The notes under the pieces were generated by a model, which saw only the letters and a program-made list of their open reading frames with translations, was not told where the DNA came from and did not search any database. From contig JAHDIE010000029.1 of assembly GCA_020630955.1 (NCBI GenBank), positions 1-47,942 of the forward strand: DNA of 47,942 bases, in the 5' to 3' direction. Source of the DNA: Saprospiraceae bacterium (GTDB lineage Bacteria; Bacteroidota; Bacteroidia; Chitinophagales; Saprospiraceae). Both the position numbers and the translations under genes were made by a program. Positions 29,380-38,252 of this stretch are shown here, piece by piece (positions within the stretch are counted from its first letter, which is position 1; every line of letters starts with the position of its first letter).

Positions 29380-29643
29380 TTATTTAGCTTTTTCAACTAT
29401 TTCAATAAGTTTCCATCTCTTTCTTTTTGAAAGAGGTCTTGACTCTTCTATTCTTACTGTATCACCCTCTGTGCATTCATTTGCTGCATCATGTGCAACA
29501 AACTTCTTACTCTTCTTTACGAATTTTCCGTAAATCGGGTGTTTAATTTTTCTTTCCACCTTAACGGTAATGGACTTATCCATTTTTGTGCTGGCAACAA
29601 TACCTACCAGTTGCTTACGGTATTTTTCTTTTACTTCCGTCAT
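29380..29643 (-). CDS. rpsQ: 30S ribosomal protein S17
   Basis: 87 residues; [40 protein letters not shown] and the [19 protein letters not shown] segment mark S17, an OB-fold primary 16S binder. Three nt after rpmC. Confidence 0.98.
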   Translation of the reverse strand: MTEVKEKYRKQLVGIVASTKMDKSITVKVERKIKHPIYGKFVKKSKKFVAHDAANECTEGDTVRIEESRPLSKRKRWKLIEIVEKAK

Positions 29644-29646
29644 GGC

Positions 29647-29898
29647 CTATTTTCTTTTTCTAATTTTAGTTCTCTTTGCCAATTGTTCAGGAGTTAGCTT
29701 TGCTATTTCTCTTGATCTTAATTCAGACTTCATTCTTGCAATGTCTCTTCTCGCAGCTCTTATTCTTAGAGGATTGTCGAGACCTTTCATTGCGTGGTCG
29801 AATTTCAACTTATTATACAGAACCTGAGTTTCATTCAGTTCGTTTGCTAATTGTTCATCAGCAAATTCTTTTAATTCTATGTATTTCTTTGTTGCCAT
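29647..29898 (-). CDS. rpmC: 50S ribosomal protein L29
   Basis: 83 residues, two-helix protein at the peptide exit tunnel. ELKEFADEQLANELNETQVL and RAARRDIARMKSELRSRE are family-like. The C-terminal basic end (LTPEQLAKRTKIRKRK) makes it longer than the 63-residue E. coli form. Ten nt after rplP. Confidence 0.96.
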   Translation of the reverse strand: MATKKYIELKEFADEQLANELNETQVLYNKLKFDHAMKGLDNPLRIRAARRDIARMKSELRSREIAKLTPEQLAKRTKIRKRK

Positions 29899-29908
29899 CT
29901 TTAACTAT

Positions 29909-30328
29909 TTATTCAACGTAGTCTGGTCTAACTACTGTTTTAGTTTTAACTGGTAATTTTTGTGCTGCCAATCTAAGTGCTTCAAAAGCTACAGCTTTAG
30001 GAACTCCATCCATTTCGAACATAATTCTTCCAGGTTTTATGGTAGCTACCCAATGGTCAACTGCTCCTTTACCCTTACCCATCCTCACCTCTAGAGGTTT
30101 TGCGGTAATTGGTTTGTCTGGAAAAATTCTGATCCACACTTGACCTTGTCTTTGCATGTATCTGGTCATTGCAATCCTTGCTGCTTCAATCTGTCTGTTG
30201 GTTATAAAACCTTCATCCATAGATTTAAGAGCGAAAGAGCCAAAATCAATTGTACTGCCTTTGTAGGCAAGACCTTTGATCCTACCTTTTTGCATTTTTC
30301 TGTACTTAGTTCTTTTCGGTTGTAACAT
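29909..30328 (-). CDS. rplP: 50S ribosomal protein L16
   Basis: 139 residues: [20 protein letters not shown] at the start, [20 protein letters not shown] and [20 protein letters not shown] around the peptidyl-transferase-facing loop. It positions A-site tRNA. Separated from rpsC by 56 nt that hold a -7-like element. Confidence 0.98.
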   Translation of the reverse strand: MLQPKRTKYRKMQKGRIKGLAYKGSTIDFGSFALKSMDEGFITNRQIEAARIAMTRYMQRQGQVWIRIFPDKPITAKPLEVRMGKGKGAVDHWVATIKPGRIMFEMDGVPKAVAFEALRLAAQKLPVKTKTVVRPDYVE

Positions 30329-30361
30329 GCTTTTTATCTATTTGCTTGCTAAAAATCGACG

Positions 30362-30369
30362 CAAAAGTA
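30362..30369 (-). promoter_or_regulatory. Possible internal promoter element ahead of rplP
   Basis: TACTTTTG on the minus strand matches TAnnTTTG, 33 nt before rplP, in one of the wider gaps of the block. No TTG is present at 19 nt, so this is weak. Confidence 0.25.
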
Positions 30370-30384
30370 CGCCATTTATAGTTC

Positions 30385-31131
30385 TTAATTTCTATTTCTA
30401 TTATTGCCTCTGCCTCCTCTGTTTCCACCTCGGCCTCTATTTCCTCCACCTCTTCTGTCTCCTTTTTGCTTTTTTTCTACTCCTACATTCGGTGATAAGT
30501 CTCTCTTTCCTAATACTTCACCCTTACAGATCCAAACCTTCACACCAATTTTTCCATAAACGGTTAGTGCTTCTTGTAAACTATAATCGATATCTGCTCT
30601 AAAAGTATGCAATGGTGTTCTTCCATCTTTGTATTCTTCAGATCTTGCCATTTCAGCTCCATTCAGTCTTCCACTGATTCTAACCTTAATCCCTTCTGCT
30701 CCAGCTCTCATTGTTGCTTGAATAGCCATTTTAATAGCTCTTCTATAGTTCATTCGAGATTCAATCTGTTTAGCGATTGATTCACCAACAATAGCAGCAT
30801 CCATTTCAGGTTTTCTGATTTCTACAATGTTGATTTGAACATCTTGGCTTGTCAATTTTTTTAGCTCCTCTCTAATTTTATCAACTTCAGAACCACCTTT
30901 CCCGATAATAATACCAGGTCTTGAGGTATTAATGGTTACGGTTATTCTCTTCAAAGTTCTTTCGATGATTACTTTAGAAATACCGCCTTTATTAATTCTT
31001 GCAGAAAGGTAATTTCTAATTTTCTCATCTTGAACTACCTTATCAGCGAAATTTTTACCGCCGTACCAGCTAGAGTCCCATCCTTTGATGATACCGAGTC
31101 TGTTTCCAATTGGATTTGTCTTTTGACCCAT
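30385..31131 (-). CDS. rpsC: 30S ribosomal protein S3 with RG-rich tail
   Basis: 248 residues from [20 protein letters not shown]; an upstream in-frame start (31158) would overlap rplV and is rejected, while ATG 31131 lies one nt after its stop. The KH domain ([16 protein letters not shown] type: [20 protein letters not shown]) and [12 protein letters not shown] are standard. Beyond the family core the last about 30 residues are almost only Arg, Gly and Asn ([18 protein letters not shown]), an RGG-like disordered tail. S3 guards the mRNA entry tunnel. Confidence 0.97.
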   Translation of the reverse strand: MGQKTNPIGNRLGIIKGWDSSWYGGKNFADKVVQDEKIRNYLSARINKGGISKVIIERTLKRITVTINTSRPGIIIGKGGSEVDKIREELKKLTSQDVQINIVEIRKPEMDAAIVGESIAKQIESRMNYRRAIKMAIQATMRAGAEGIKVRISGRLNGAEMARSEEYKDGRTPLHTFRADIDYSLQEALTVYGKIGVKVWICKGEVLGKRDLSPNVGVEKKQKGDRRGGGNRGRGGNRGGRGNNRNRN

Positions 31132-31132
31132 A

Positions 31133-31525
31133 TTATTCGTCGTTATTATTATCGGCATCTGAACTTTCGTTGTCCAGTTGCTTTCTGTTTTCTACAATTA
31201 ATGTCAAATGGTTTTGTCTCTTTCTAATTCTATGAGCTCTTCCGTGTGGAGCTGGTCTGAATCTTTTAAGCATAGAGCCTTCGTCTACCAATGCTGTTTT
31301 CACATACAAATCATAGTCTTCTGCGCTATAAGCCATGTCAAGCTTATTTTCCCAGTTGGCTACTGCTGAAATCAAAACTTTCTCAGCCCAATCCGAAGCT
31401 TCTCTTTTTGTAAACTTCAAAATGTTAAGAGCTTCATCTACATTTTTTCCTCTGATGTTGTTAATTACCAGTCTCATTTTACGAGCTGACAACGGACAAT
31501 TTTTGAGTTTAGCTACTGCTTCCAT
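31133..31525 (-). CDS. rplV: 50S ribosomal protein L22
   Basis: 130 residues; [20 protein letters not shown], then the long loop and [20 protein letters not shown] that reaches the exit tunnel (macrolide region). An acidic Asn/Asp-rich tail ([11 protein letters not shown]) is added. 26 nt after rpsS. Confidence 0.97.
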   Translation of the reverse strand: MEAVAKLKNCPLSARKMRLVINNIRGKNVDEALNILKFTKREASDWAEKVLISAVANWENKLDMAYSAEDYDLYVKTALVDEGSMLKRFRPAPHGRAHRIRKRQNHLTLIVENRKQLDNESSDADNNNDE

Positions 31526-31551
31526 TTTATTTAATTTTCCTGTTTAAGGAA

Positions 31552-31818
31552 TTATTTTCTATTTCCTTGGTGACCTTTGTAAGTCCTTGTTAGTGAGAAC
31601 TCGCCTAATTTGTGCCCAACCATATTTTCAGTTACATACACGGGAACAAAAGTTTTCCCATTGTGTACAGCTATGGTCATCCCAACCATTTGAGGTATGA
31701 TCATTGATGATCTTGACCAAGTTTTAATCACACCTTTTTTATTTGATTCACTTGCCTTTTCAATTTTTCTCAAGAGCTTGTGAAAAACATACGGTCCTTT
31801 TTTTATTGAACGAGCCAT
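31552..31818 (-). CDS. rpsS: 30S ribosomal protein S19
   Basis: 88 residues: [60 protein letters not shown]. Pairs with S13 in the 30S head. Six nt after rplB. Confidence 0.98.
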   Translation of the reverse strand: MARSIKKGPYVFHKLLRKIEKASESNKKGVIKTWSRSSMIIPQMVGMTIAVHNGKTFVPVYVTENMVGHKLGEFSLTRTYKGHQGNRK

Positions 31819-31824
31819 ATTTTA

Positions 31825-32649
31825 TTATTTCTTTCTTTTTGTAATGATTAATTTACTTGAAGGCTTATTCGCCTTTCTGGTTTTCTGACCTTTTGCCATA
31901 ATTCCTGTTCTTGATCTTGGGTGTCCTCCTGAAGACTTACCTTCACCTCCTCCCATTGGGTGATCAACTGGATTCATCGCTACACCTCTAACTCTAGGTC
32001 TTCTACCTAACCATCTCTTTCTACCAGCTTTACCTAATACTTGTTTATTGTGATCTCCATTTGAAGTGGTTCCTATGGTTGCTCGACAAACACCTAAGAT
32101 TTTTCTTACTTCACCAGAAGGCAATTTGACAATCGCATATTTCCCTTCCTTTCCGACAAATACTCCATAAGTACCTGCACTTCTTGCCAATACGGCACCT
32201 CTTCCTGGGTCCAATTCGATGGCATGAATTGATGTACCTGCTGGCATCTTGTTAAGTGGAAGAGAGTTTCCAGTTACTGGTTCTGCACTTTCACCCGAAA
32301 CTACCACATCTCCAACTTTTAATTTGTCTGGAGCAAGGATGTATCTTTTTTCACCATCGGCATACTCTAACAGAGCAATGTAGCCAGTCCTGTTCGGATC
32401 GTACTCAATCGTTTGAACGGTACCAGGCACACCATCTTTAAACCTTTTAAAGTCGATGATTCTATATTTTCTTTTGTGACCACCACCACGATTTCTCATG
32501 GTCATCTTACCACTATGGTTACGACCCCCTGATCTATGCTTACCTGAGGTAAGTGATTTTTCAGGAATGTTGGTAGTCACCTCATCATAGGTATTTCCAA
32601 CTCTTGTTCTCGTTCCCGGGGTTACCGGATTAAATTTTCTAATCGACAT
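31825..32649 (-). CDS. rplB: 50S ribosomal protein L2
   Basis: 274 residues, normal size. [14 protein letters not shown] at the start, [14 protein letters not shown], and the C-terminal [20 protein letters not shown] with the histidine close to the peptidyl-transferase centre. Most conserved 50S protein. 22 nt after rplW. Confidence 0.98.
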   Translation of the reverse strand: MSIRKFNPVTPGTRTRVGNTYDEVTTNIPEKSLTSGKHRSGGRNHSGKMTMRNRGGGHKRKYRIIDFKRFKDGVPGTVQTIEYDPNRTGYIALLEYADGEKRYILAPDKLKVGDVVVSGESAEPVTGNSLPLNKMPAGTSIHAIELDPGRGAVLARSAGTYGVFVGKEGKYAIVKLPSGEVRKILGVCRATIGTTSNGDHNKQVLGKAGRKRWLGRRPRVRGVAMNPVDHPMGGGEGKSSGGHPRSRTGIMAKGQKTRKANKPSSKLIITKRKK

Positions 32650-32671
32650 CTAGGTCAAATTTTAAATTCAA

Positions 32672-32968
32672 TTAAATATCACCGAAGAAATCGATTTCTT
32701 CGCCTTTTTCTACTGTGACAACTGCTTTCTTATATCCAGATACTCTTCCTTTCTGCACACCAGTTCTGGTATTTCTTACCTTGGATTTAGAAGGCATATT
32801 TAATGTATTTACAGACGCTACATTTACATTATAAATTGAGCTAACTGCATTCTTTATTTCGATTTTGTTGGCTTTTTTAGCCACTACGAAACTGTATTGT
32901 CCTTTATTCTCAGACAGTTGTTCTGACTTTTCTGAGATAATTGGTTTTATTAGTATTTCTTTAGCCAT
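32672..32968 (-). CDS. rplW: 50S ribosomal protein L23
   Basis: 98 residues; EILIKPIISEKSEQLSENKG, FVVAKKANKIEIKNAVSSIY and NTRTGVQKGRVSGYKKAVVT. Docking site for trigger factor and SRP at the exit tunnel. Ten nt after rplD. Confidence 0.98.
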   Translation of the reverse strand: MAKEILIKPIISEKSEQLSENKGQYSFVVAKKANKIEIKNAVSSIYNVNVASVNTLNMPSKSKVRNTRTGVQKGRVSGYKKAVVTVEKGEEIDFFGDI

Positions 32969-32978
32969 GGTTCTTTAT

Positions 32979-33605
32979 TTAAGAATTTGAAGCTTTTAAT
33001 TTTTCAACAGCACTTACAGAAAGTACTACTGTATTTGCATGAAGTATATCATAGATATTTAATTCATTCAAATTGATCACTTTTGTTTCCTTCAAATTTC
33101 TACTTGAAAGGAACATATTTTTATCAGCTTCACCGATGACGAAAATTGATTTAGAGTTATTGATTTCTAAATTATTTAAAACATCTTTGAACGCTTTGGT
33201 TTTTGGTGCTTCGAAGCTAAAGTCCTCAATCACTTTGATTTGAGAATCTTTGGCTTTAGAAGAGAAGGCAGAGTTTCTAGCTAAGGACTTCACCTTTTTG
33301 TTCAACTTAATGTTGTAGGATCTTGGTCTTGGTCCAAAAATTCTTCCTCCACCTTTAAACAAAGGAGATTTTAGCGAACCAGCTCTTGCAGTCCCTGTTC
33401 CTTTTTGTTTCTTTATTTTTCTAGTAGAAGCTTTGATTTCTCCTTTCTCTTTCGCTTTGTGTGTACCTTGTCTTTGTGCAGCATTGTATGCTTTTACTGC
33501 TAGGTATACTGCGTGCTCATTGGGTTCGATTCCAAATATTGCATCGGGTAGATCTACTGATTTTCCCGTTGATTTCCCGTCTGTATTTAAAACATCGACT
33601 TTCAT
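32979..33605 (-). CDS. rplD: 50S ribosomal protein L4
   Basis: 208 residues; the tunnel loop KQKGTGTARAGSLKSPLFKG and GGRIFGPRPRSYNIKLNKKV are intact, followed by the Rossmann-like C-terminal part. In E. coli L4 represses the S10 operon. Five nt after rplC. Confidence 0.98.
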   Translation of the reverse strand: MKVDVLNTDGKSTGKSVDLPDAIFGIEPNEHAVYLAVKAYNAAQRQGTHKAKEKGEIKASTRKIKKQKGTGTARAGSLKSPLFKGGGRIFGPRPRSYNIKLNKKVKSLARNSAFSSKAKDSQIKVIEDFSFEAPKTKAFKDVLNNLEINNSKSIFVIGEADKNMFLSSRNLKETKVINLNELNIYDILHANTVVLSVSAVEKLKASNS

Positions 33606-33610
33606 CAGGC

Positions 33611-34231
33611 TTATTTTTCAATGATTACGAAAGAACCTTTGTGACCAGGCACTGCACCTTTCACAAGCAATAAGTTCTTTTCTGCAAAAATTCTAACAAC
33701 CTTAAGGTTCTTAGTTTTAATTCTCTTACCACCAGTTCTACCGGCCATCTTCATACCTTTTATCACTTTAGAAGGTGTTGAAGCCGCACCTACTGAACCT
33801 GGAGCTCTTAATCTGTTATGTTGTCCATGTGTAGCATCTCCAACCCCTCGAAAATTCCATCTTTTTACTACACCTTGGAAACCCTTCCCTTTGGTAATCC
33901 CGATTGCATTGACAACATCTCCTTCTGCAAAAACTTCATCGACAGAAATTGTATCACCGGCTTTTTTATCCAATGTACAATCTCTGAATTCTGCAATTTT
34001 TCTTTTTGGTGCAGAACCACTTTTTGCAAAGTGTCCTTCCATGGCTTTCGAAACTCTTTTCATCGACTTATCACCATATCCAACTTGAAGCGCTGTATAG
34101 CCATCTGTGTCCTCTGATTTTACTTGAGTGACTACATTAGAGGTAGTATCAATGATAGTGCAAGCAACTTGGTTGCCCTTGTCATCATAGATACTGGTCA
34201 TACCTAACTTACGTCCAATTATTCCATTCAT
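33611..34231 (-). CDS. rplC: 50S ribosomal protein L3
   Basis: 206 residues: NGIIGRKLGMTSIYDDKGNQ, GKGFQGVVKRWNFRGVGDAT and GHRGS-type PGSVGAASTPSKVIKGMKMA with the glutamine methylation region HGQHNRLRAPG. Initiates 50S assembly. 72 nt after rpsJ; that gap includes a near-palindrome CACCCAATATTGAGTG. Confidence 0.98.
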   Translation of the reverse strand: MNGIIGRKLGMTSIYDDKGNQVACTIIDTTSNVVTQVKSEDTDGYTALQVGYGDKSMKRVSKAMEGHFAKSGSAPKRKIAEFRDCTLDKKAGDTISVDEVFAEGDVVNAIGITKGKGFQGVVKRWNFRGVGDATHGQHNRLRAPGSVGAASTPSKVIKGMKMAGRTGGKRIKTKNLKVVRIFAEKNLLLVKGAVPGHKGSFVIIEK

Positions 34232-34303
34232 TTCTGAATAATTTATAAATCAATTGCTTCACCCAATATTGAGTGTTACAAAATGTTTTTTATTTAATAA
34301 AAA

Positions 34304-34612
34304 TTATGTGAGCTTAACCTGAATATCTACTCCACTCGGTAACTCAAGCTTAGACAGCGAATCCACTGTTTTTTGAGTAGGAGTAAAAATTTCGATTAAT
34401 CTTTTGTGGGTACGCAACTGGAACTGCTCCCGAGATTTCTTATTTACGTGCGGAGATCTAAGCACAGTAAAAACTTCCTTCTCGGTTGGCAGAGGAATCG
34501 GTCCAGATATAACGGCGCCACTGTTTCTCACAGTTTTCACAATTTTCTCAGTAGACTTATCCACTAAATTGTGGTCATAACTTCTGAGTTTAATTCTGAT
34601 TTTTTGATTCAT
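34304..34612 (-). CDS. rpsJ: 30S ribosomal protein S10
   Basis: 102 residues; [40 protein letters not shown] and [20 protein letters not shown]. Head protein of the 30S and, as NusE, a transcription antitermination factor. First gene after its own promoter in the fusA-rpsJ gap. Confidence 0.98.
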   Translation of the reverse strand: MNQKIRIKLRSYDHNLVDKSTEKIVKTVRNSGAVISGPIPLPTEKEVFTVLRSPHVNKKSREQFQLRTHKRLIEIFTPTQKTVDSLSKLELPSGVDIQVKLT

Positions 34613-34633
34613 TACCTATTTGTTAAACGGCTG

Positions 34634-34663
34634 CAAATGTACAGCTTTAATTCATTAATTCAA
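34634..34663 (-). promoter_or_regulatory. Promoter of the S10 operon (TTG-N19-TACATTTG)
   Basis: On the minus strand TTTTG (its last three bases, TTG, rc of 34661-34663) is followed by exactly 19 nt and TACATTTG (34641-34634), a full match to the Bacteroidota -33/-7 pattern. The -33 starts 4 nt past the fusA stop; transcription would begin near 34627, about 15 nt before rpsJ. Confidence 0.7.
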
Positions 34664-34666
34664 AAT

Positions 34667-36802
34667 CTATGCTGATACAGCTCCTTGAGCTTTATCAATT
34701 ACTTCTTTTGCTACATTCTTAGGAGCTGCAGCAAAGTGCGAAAATTCCATTGTACTGTTGGCTCTTCCTGATGTAATTGTACGTAAAGCAGTTACGTAAC
34801 CAAACATTTCAGCAAGAGGCACGTCAGCTTTGATGGAGATAGCTCCACCAGTTCTCTGCTCTTGTGATTTAGGTAACCCTCTTCTTCTATTCAAATCACC
34901 AATTACGTTACCAGTATATTCATCAGGAGTAATTACTTCTAATTTCATGATTGGCTCAAGAAGAACTGGATTACATCTGGCTGCAGCAGCCTTGAATCCT
35001 TCTTTTGCAGCTAATTCGAAAGCAATTGGCTTTGAATCCACTGCGTGTGTTTTACCATCATAAATTCTAACTCTCATGGTATCGATATTATACCCAGCTA
35101 AAACTCCATTGCTCATCATTGCAGTAAACCCTTTGATAATAGAAGGGAAAAATTCTTTTGGAATAGATCCTCCAACAATATTGTTTACAAACTGCAAATT
35201 AGTCTTACCTGACTTATATTCATCGCTTTCAAGAAATTCTTCATCAACAGGTCCCAATTCGAATGACATTTCTGCAAACAAACCAGATCCACCTGATTGC
35301 TTCTTAAGTCTTTCGGTGTGATCAACCATAGAAGTCAATGCCTCTTTATAGGTCACTTGCGGCTCCCCTTGGTTACAATCCACTTTAAACTCTCTTTTCA
35401 ATCTATCGATAATAATCTCTAGGTGAAGCTCTCCCATACCAGAGATAATCGTCTGGTTTGTATCTTCATCAAATTTAACTTTGAAAGTTGGATCTTCTTC
35501 AGCCAATTTTGCCAATGCCATTCCTAGCTTATCAAAATCTTTTTGAGACTTAGGCTCAACTGCTACTCCAATTACCGGATCAGGGAATACCATTGATTCA
35601 AACACAATAGGATGTCCTTCTGCTGACAAAGTATCACCAGTTCTTAGGTCTTTAAATCCAACACCAGCAGCAATATCCCCAGTCTCTACTCTATCGATCG
35701 GGTTTTGCTTGTTAGAGTGCATTTGGTATAATCTAGAAATTCTCTCTTTCTTACCTGTTCTATTATTCAGAATATAAGAACCCGCATCCAATGTTCCAGA
35801 ATATACTCTAAAGAAAGCCAATCTACCCACATAAGGATCGGTTGCTATTTTAAATGCAAGAGCTGAGAAAGGCTCATCCACTGATGGCTTTCTTGAAATC
35901 TCTTCATCAGTTTTAGGATTAATACCAGTAACTGCTTCTTTGTCAAGTGGAGATGGTAAGAATGCACAAACCGCATCAAGTACAGCTTGTACTCCTTTGT
36001 TTTTAAACGCTGATCCACACATCATCGGAACAAACTTCATGTTCAATACTGCTTGTCTTACAGCATTGATCATTTCTTGCTCAGTAATTGAATCAGGATC
36101 TTCGAAATATTTCTCCATCAATTTGTCGTCGTATTCTGCAACAGTTTCCAACAACTTTTCTCTCCACTCTGCTACTAAATCTTTAATATCTTCTGGAATT
36201 GGCACTTCTTCATAGGTAGATCCCATGTCGTGTTCATTCCAAACGATTGCCTTATTGGTAATTAGATCTACCACACCTTTAAAAGATTCTTCAGCTCCAA
36301 TTGGAATTTGGAGAGGAATAGATAGTGATCCTAATTTTTCTCTTACATCATTAACCACATTCAAGAAATCAGCTCCCGAACGGTCCATTTTATTAACAAA
36401 ACCAATTCTTGGTACATTATAGTTATCCGCTAATCTCCAGTTAGTCTCAGATTGAGGCTCAACACCAGAAACTGCGCAGAATAAAAACACCAAGCCATCA
36501 AGAACTCTCAATGATCTATTTACTTCTACCGTAAAATCAACGTGACCCGGAGTATCGATGATGTTCATATCATACTTGGTATCTTTCCAATTCCAAGTTG
36601 TTTTAGTGGCTGCAGAAGTAATGGTAATTCCTCTTTCCTGCTCTTGTTCCATCCAATCCATGGTAGCGGCACCATCGTGTACCTCACCTATTTTGTGGCT
36701 CATACCAGTATAATACAATACCCTCTCAGTGGTAGTTGTCTTACCTGCATCAATGTGTGCGGCAATTCCAATATTTCTAGTGTATGTTAAATCTTTAGCC
36801 AT
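34667..36802 (-). CDS. fusA: Elongation factor G
   Basis: 711 residues, the translocation GTPase. G1 [17 protein letters not shown], switch I with [13 protein letters not shown]3 [12 protein letters not shown] and G4 [10 protein letters not shown] are complete; later [15 protein letters not shown] (domain II), [18 protein letters not shown] (domain III), [19 protein letters not shown] and the domain V RRRGLPKS with [16 protein letters not shown]. Full-length, so a functional EF-G and not the shorter EF-G2 type. 54 nt after rpsG; no tuf follows. Confidence 0.98.
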   Translation of the reverse strand: MAKDLTYTRNIGIAAHIDAGKTTTTERVLYYTGMSHKIGEVHDGAATMDWMEQEQERGITITSAATKTTWNWKDTKYDMNIIDTPGHVDFTVEVNRSLRVLDGLVFLFCAVSGVEPQSETNWRLADNYNVPRIGFVNKMDRSGADFLNVVNDVREKLGSLSIPLQIPIGAEESFKGVVDLITNKAIVWNEHDMGSTYEEVPIPEDIKDLVAEWREKLLETVAEYDDKLMEKYFEDPDSITEQEMINAVRQAVLNMKFVPMMCGSAFKNKGVQAVLDAVCAFLPSPLDKEAVTGINPKTDEEISRKPSVDEPFSALAFKIATDPYVGRLAFFRVYSGTLDAGSYILNNRTGKKERISRLYQMHSNKQNPIDRVETGDIAAGVGFKDLRTGDTLSAEGHPIVFESMVFPDPVIGVAVEPKSQKDFDKLGMALAKLAEEDPTFKVKFDEDTNQTIISGMGELHLEIIIDRLKREFKVDCNQGEPQVTYKEALTSMVDHTERLKKQSGGSGLFAEMSFELGPVDEEFLESDEYKSGKTNLQFVNNIVGGSIPKEFFPSIIKGFTAMMSNGVLAGYNIDTMRVRIYDGKTHAVDSKPIAFELAAKEGFKAAAARCNPVLLEPIMKLEVITPDEYTGNVIGDLNRRRGLPKSQEQRTGGAISIKADVPLAEMFGYVTALRTITSGRANSTMEFSHFAAAPKNVAKEVIDKAQGAVSA

Positions 36803-36856
36803 GATTAATTATTAGGAGTATGATTAATGTTATTGCTTGTTTGTTTGTGTTTTTAT

Positions 36857-37330
36857 TTATGCTTTAAAGTGTGCAAAAGCTCTGTTTGCTTCAGCCATTC
36901 TATGCGTGTCTTCTCTTTTCTTCACTGCAGCTCCTTCGCCTTTACTTGCAGCTAAAATTTCTGAAGATAATTTTTCAGCCATTCCTTTACCGGATCTAAG
37001 TCTAGCATACTTGATCATCCACTTCATTCCGATGGATAGTTTTCTGCTTGCTCTTATTTCAGTTGGAATTTGGAAAGTGGCACCTCCGATTCTTTTAGAT
37101 CTTACCTCTACGGAAGGCATTACATTTTTCAATGCATCTTTCCAGATTTGATGAGGGTCAGCATCTTCTCCAGATTTCTCAGCGACGATATCCATTGCAT
37201 CGTAGAATACTGAGAAAGAAGTACTTTTCTTTCCTTGATACATCAAATTGTTAACAAATTGCGTTACCATTGGATCTTTAAATCTTGGATCCGGATTGAT
37301 TATCCTCTTTTTCGGCTTTCTTTTACGCAT
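36857..37330 (-). CDS. rpsG: 30S ribosomal protein S7
   Basis: 157 residues: MRKRKPKKRIINPDPRFKDP, VTQFVNNLMYQGKKSTSF, EVRSKRIGGATFQIPTEIR and the ending KREDTHRMAEANRAFAHFK. Nucleates the 30S head. 28 nt after rpsL. Confidence 0.98.
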   Translation of the reverse strand: MRKRKPKKRIINPDPRFKDPMVTQFVNNLMYQGKKSTSFSVFYDAMDIVAEKSGEDADPHQIWKDALKNVMPSVEVRSKRIGGATFQIPTEIRASRKLSIGMKWMIKYARLRSGKGMAEKLSSEILAASKGEGAAVKKREDTHRMAEANRAFAHFKA

Positions 37331-37358
37331 CTGACTTTATTTTTTAATTGGCTTGTTA

Positions 37359-37733
37359 TTATTTCTTTGGTCTCTTAGTACCGTATTGTGATCTTGACTG
37401 AAGTCTTCCTTCTACCCCTGCAGTATCCAAAGCACCTCTCACGATGGTATATCTCACCCCAGGAAGGTCTTTTACTCTACCCCCTCTAAGTAAAACTATA
37501 GAGTGTTCTTGAAGATTATGGCCTTCCCCTGGAATATAGGCAATCACCTCAATACCATTGGTTAGTCTAACCTTTGCTACTTTTCTTAATGCTGAGTTTG
37601 GTTTCTTAGGTGTTGTAGTATATACTCTTGTACATACCCCACGTTTTTGTGGAGATCCTTCTAAAGCCCTAGATTTGGACTTTGTGATGATCTTTTTTCT
37701 ACCTTTTCTTACCAGTTGATTTATCGTAGGCAT
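37359..37733 (-). CDS. rpsL: 30S ribosomal protein S12
   Basis: 124 residues: [40 protein letters not shown] (the lysine altered in streptomycin resistance is wild type) and [20 protein letters not shown] with the aspartate that is methylthiolated in some bacteria. Decoding-centre protein; first gene of the cluster. Confidence 0.98.
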   Translation of the reverse strand: MPTINQLVRKGRKKIITKSKSRALEGSPQKRGVCTRVYTTTPKKPNSALRKVAKVRLTNGIEVIAYIPGEGHNLQEHSIVLLRGGRVKDLPGVRYTIVRGALDTAGVEGRLQSRSQYGTKRPKK

Positions 37734-37777
37734 ATTATCAATTATTTCTTTTTAGTTACCTCTCGCGAAAGAGACTG

Positions 37778-37807
37778 CAAAATTACTACAATTTCTCAGA
37801 TTTTCAA
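37778..37807 (-). promoter_or_regulatory. Promoter of the str operon (TTG-N19-TAATTTTG)
   Basis: On the minus strand TTG (rc of 37805-37807) is followed by 19 nt and TAATTTTG (37785-37778), an exact match to the Bacteroidota -33/-7 consensus. Start of transcription would be near 37771, leaving a leader of about 38 nt before rpsL. Confidence 0.75.
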
Positions 37808-38129
37808 GCCCTTTTTCAATAATAATCCAACATTTTCAGTGATTGCGTTTCAGGGCTTTGGTTTACCAAGACCATAGGCTTTTCTCCAAATCTCTAAAAA
37901 ATATACAACACTTTGGCTATCAATGATTTAGTCCATAATCATATTACATATTTTCTTAATGTCTTCTTAGGTTCACTTCCGTAAATGGGTCTCGATCATG
38001 AGACACATAGGCTTGGTTTCACTTTTAGCCAATTTTGCTATACAATTTTGTCTAAATAATCAGGAAAGAGAAAGGTAATAGATTCGAAGACATAATCCCG
38101 GCCAAGGAAGTACAATGAATTTGACGCAG

Positions 38130-38158
38130 TCTCGCTAGAAACATTTGCGAAAGCGAGA
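38130..38158 (+). terminator. Hairpin upstream of the MBL-fold gene
   Basis: TCTCGCT and AGCGAGA pair around a 15-nt loop, then TTTTAAAAG. It could be a terminator or an attenuator in the leader of the gene at 38253; no gene ends just upstream on this strand. Strand assignment is uncertain. Confidence 0.3.
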
Positions 38159-38252
38159 TTTTAAAAGCGCTCATATTAATCATCTGATCATTTTCCAAAG
38201 AAGGGGTTACTTCTTGAAACATAAATCATAAATATATAAATCCCTCAAAATC

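Larger units (their letters stand above)
37734..38252. other. Divergent intergenic region between rpsL and the MBL-fold gene
   Basis: 519 bp without a convincing gene. The left end holds the rpsL promoter. The middle is AT-rich with two copies of CAATTTTG (near 38029 and 38043). A 7-bp stem (TCTCGCT/AGCGAGA, 38130-38158) with a 15-nt loop followed by TTTT looks like a terminator or an attenuator. No tRNA or small RNA could be recognised. Confidence 0.5.

Noticed and set aside
21629-34117. Many plus-strand frames of 60-110 codons opposite the ribosomal genes
   Set aside because: They mirror the codon structure of strongly conserved minus-strand genes and have no plausible products of their own.
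34613-34666. A missing or broken tuf gene between fusA and rpsJ
   Set aside because: The gap is only 54 nt and holds a promoter; tuf is normally located elsewhere in Bacteroidota, so nothing is lost.
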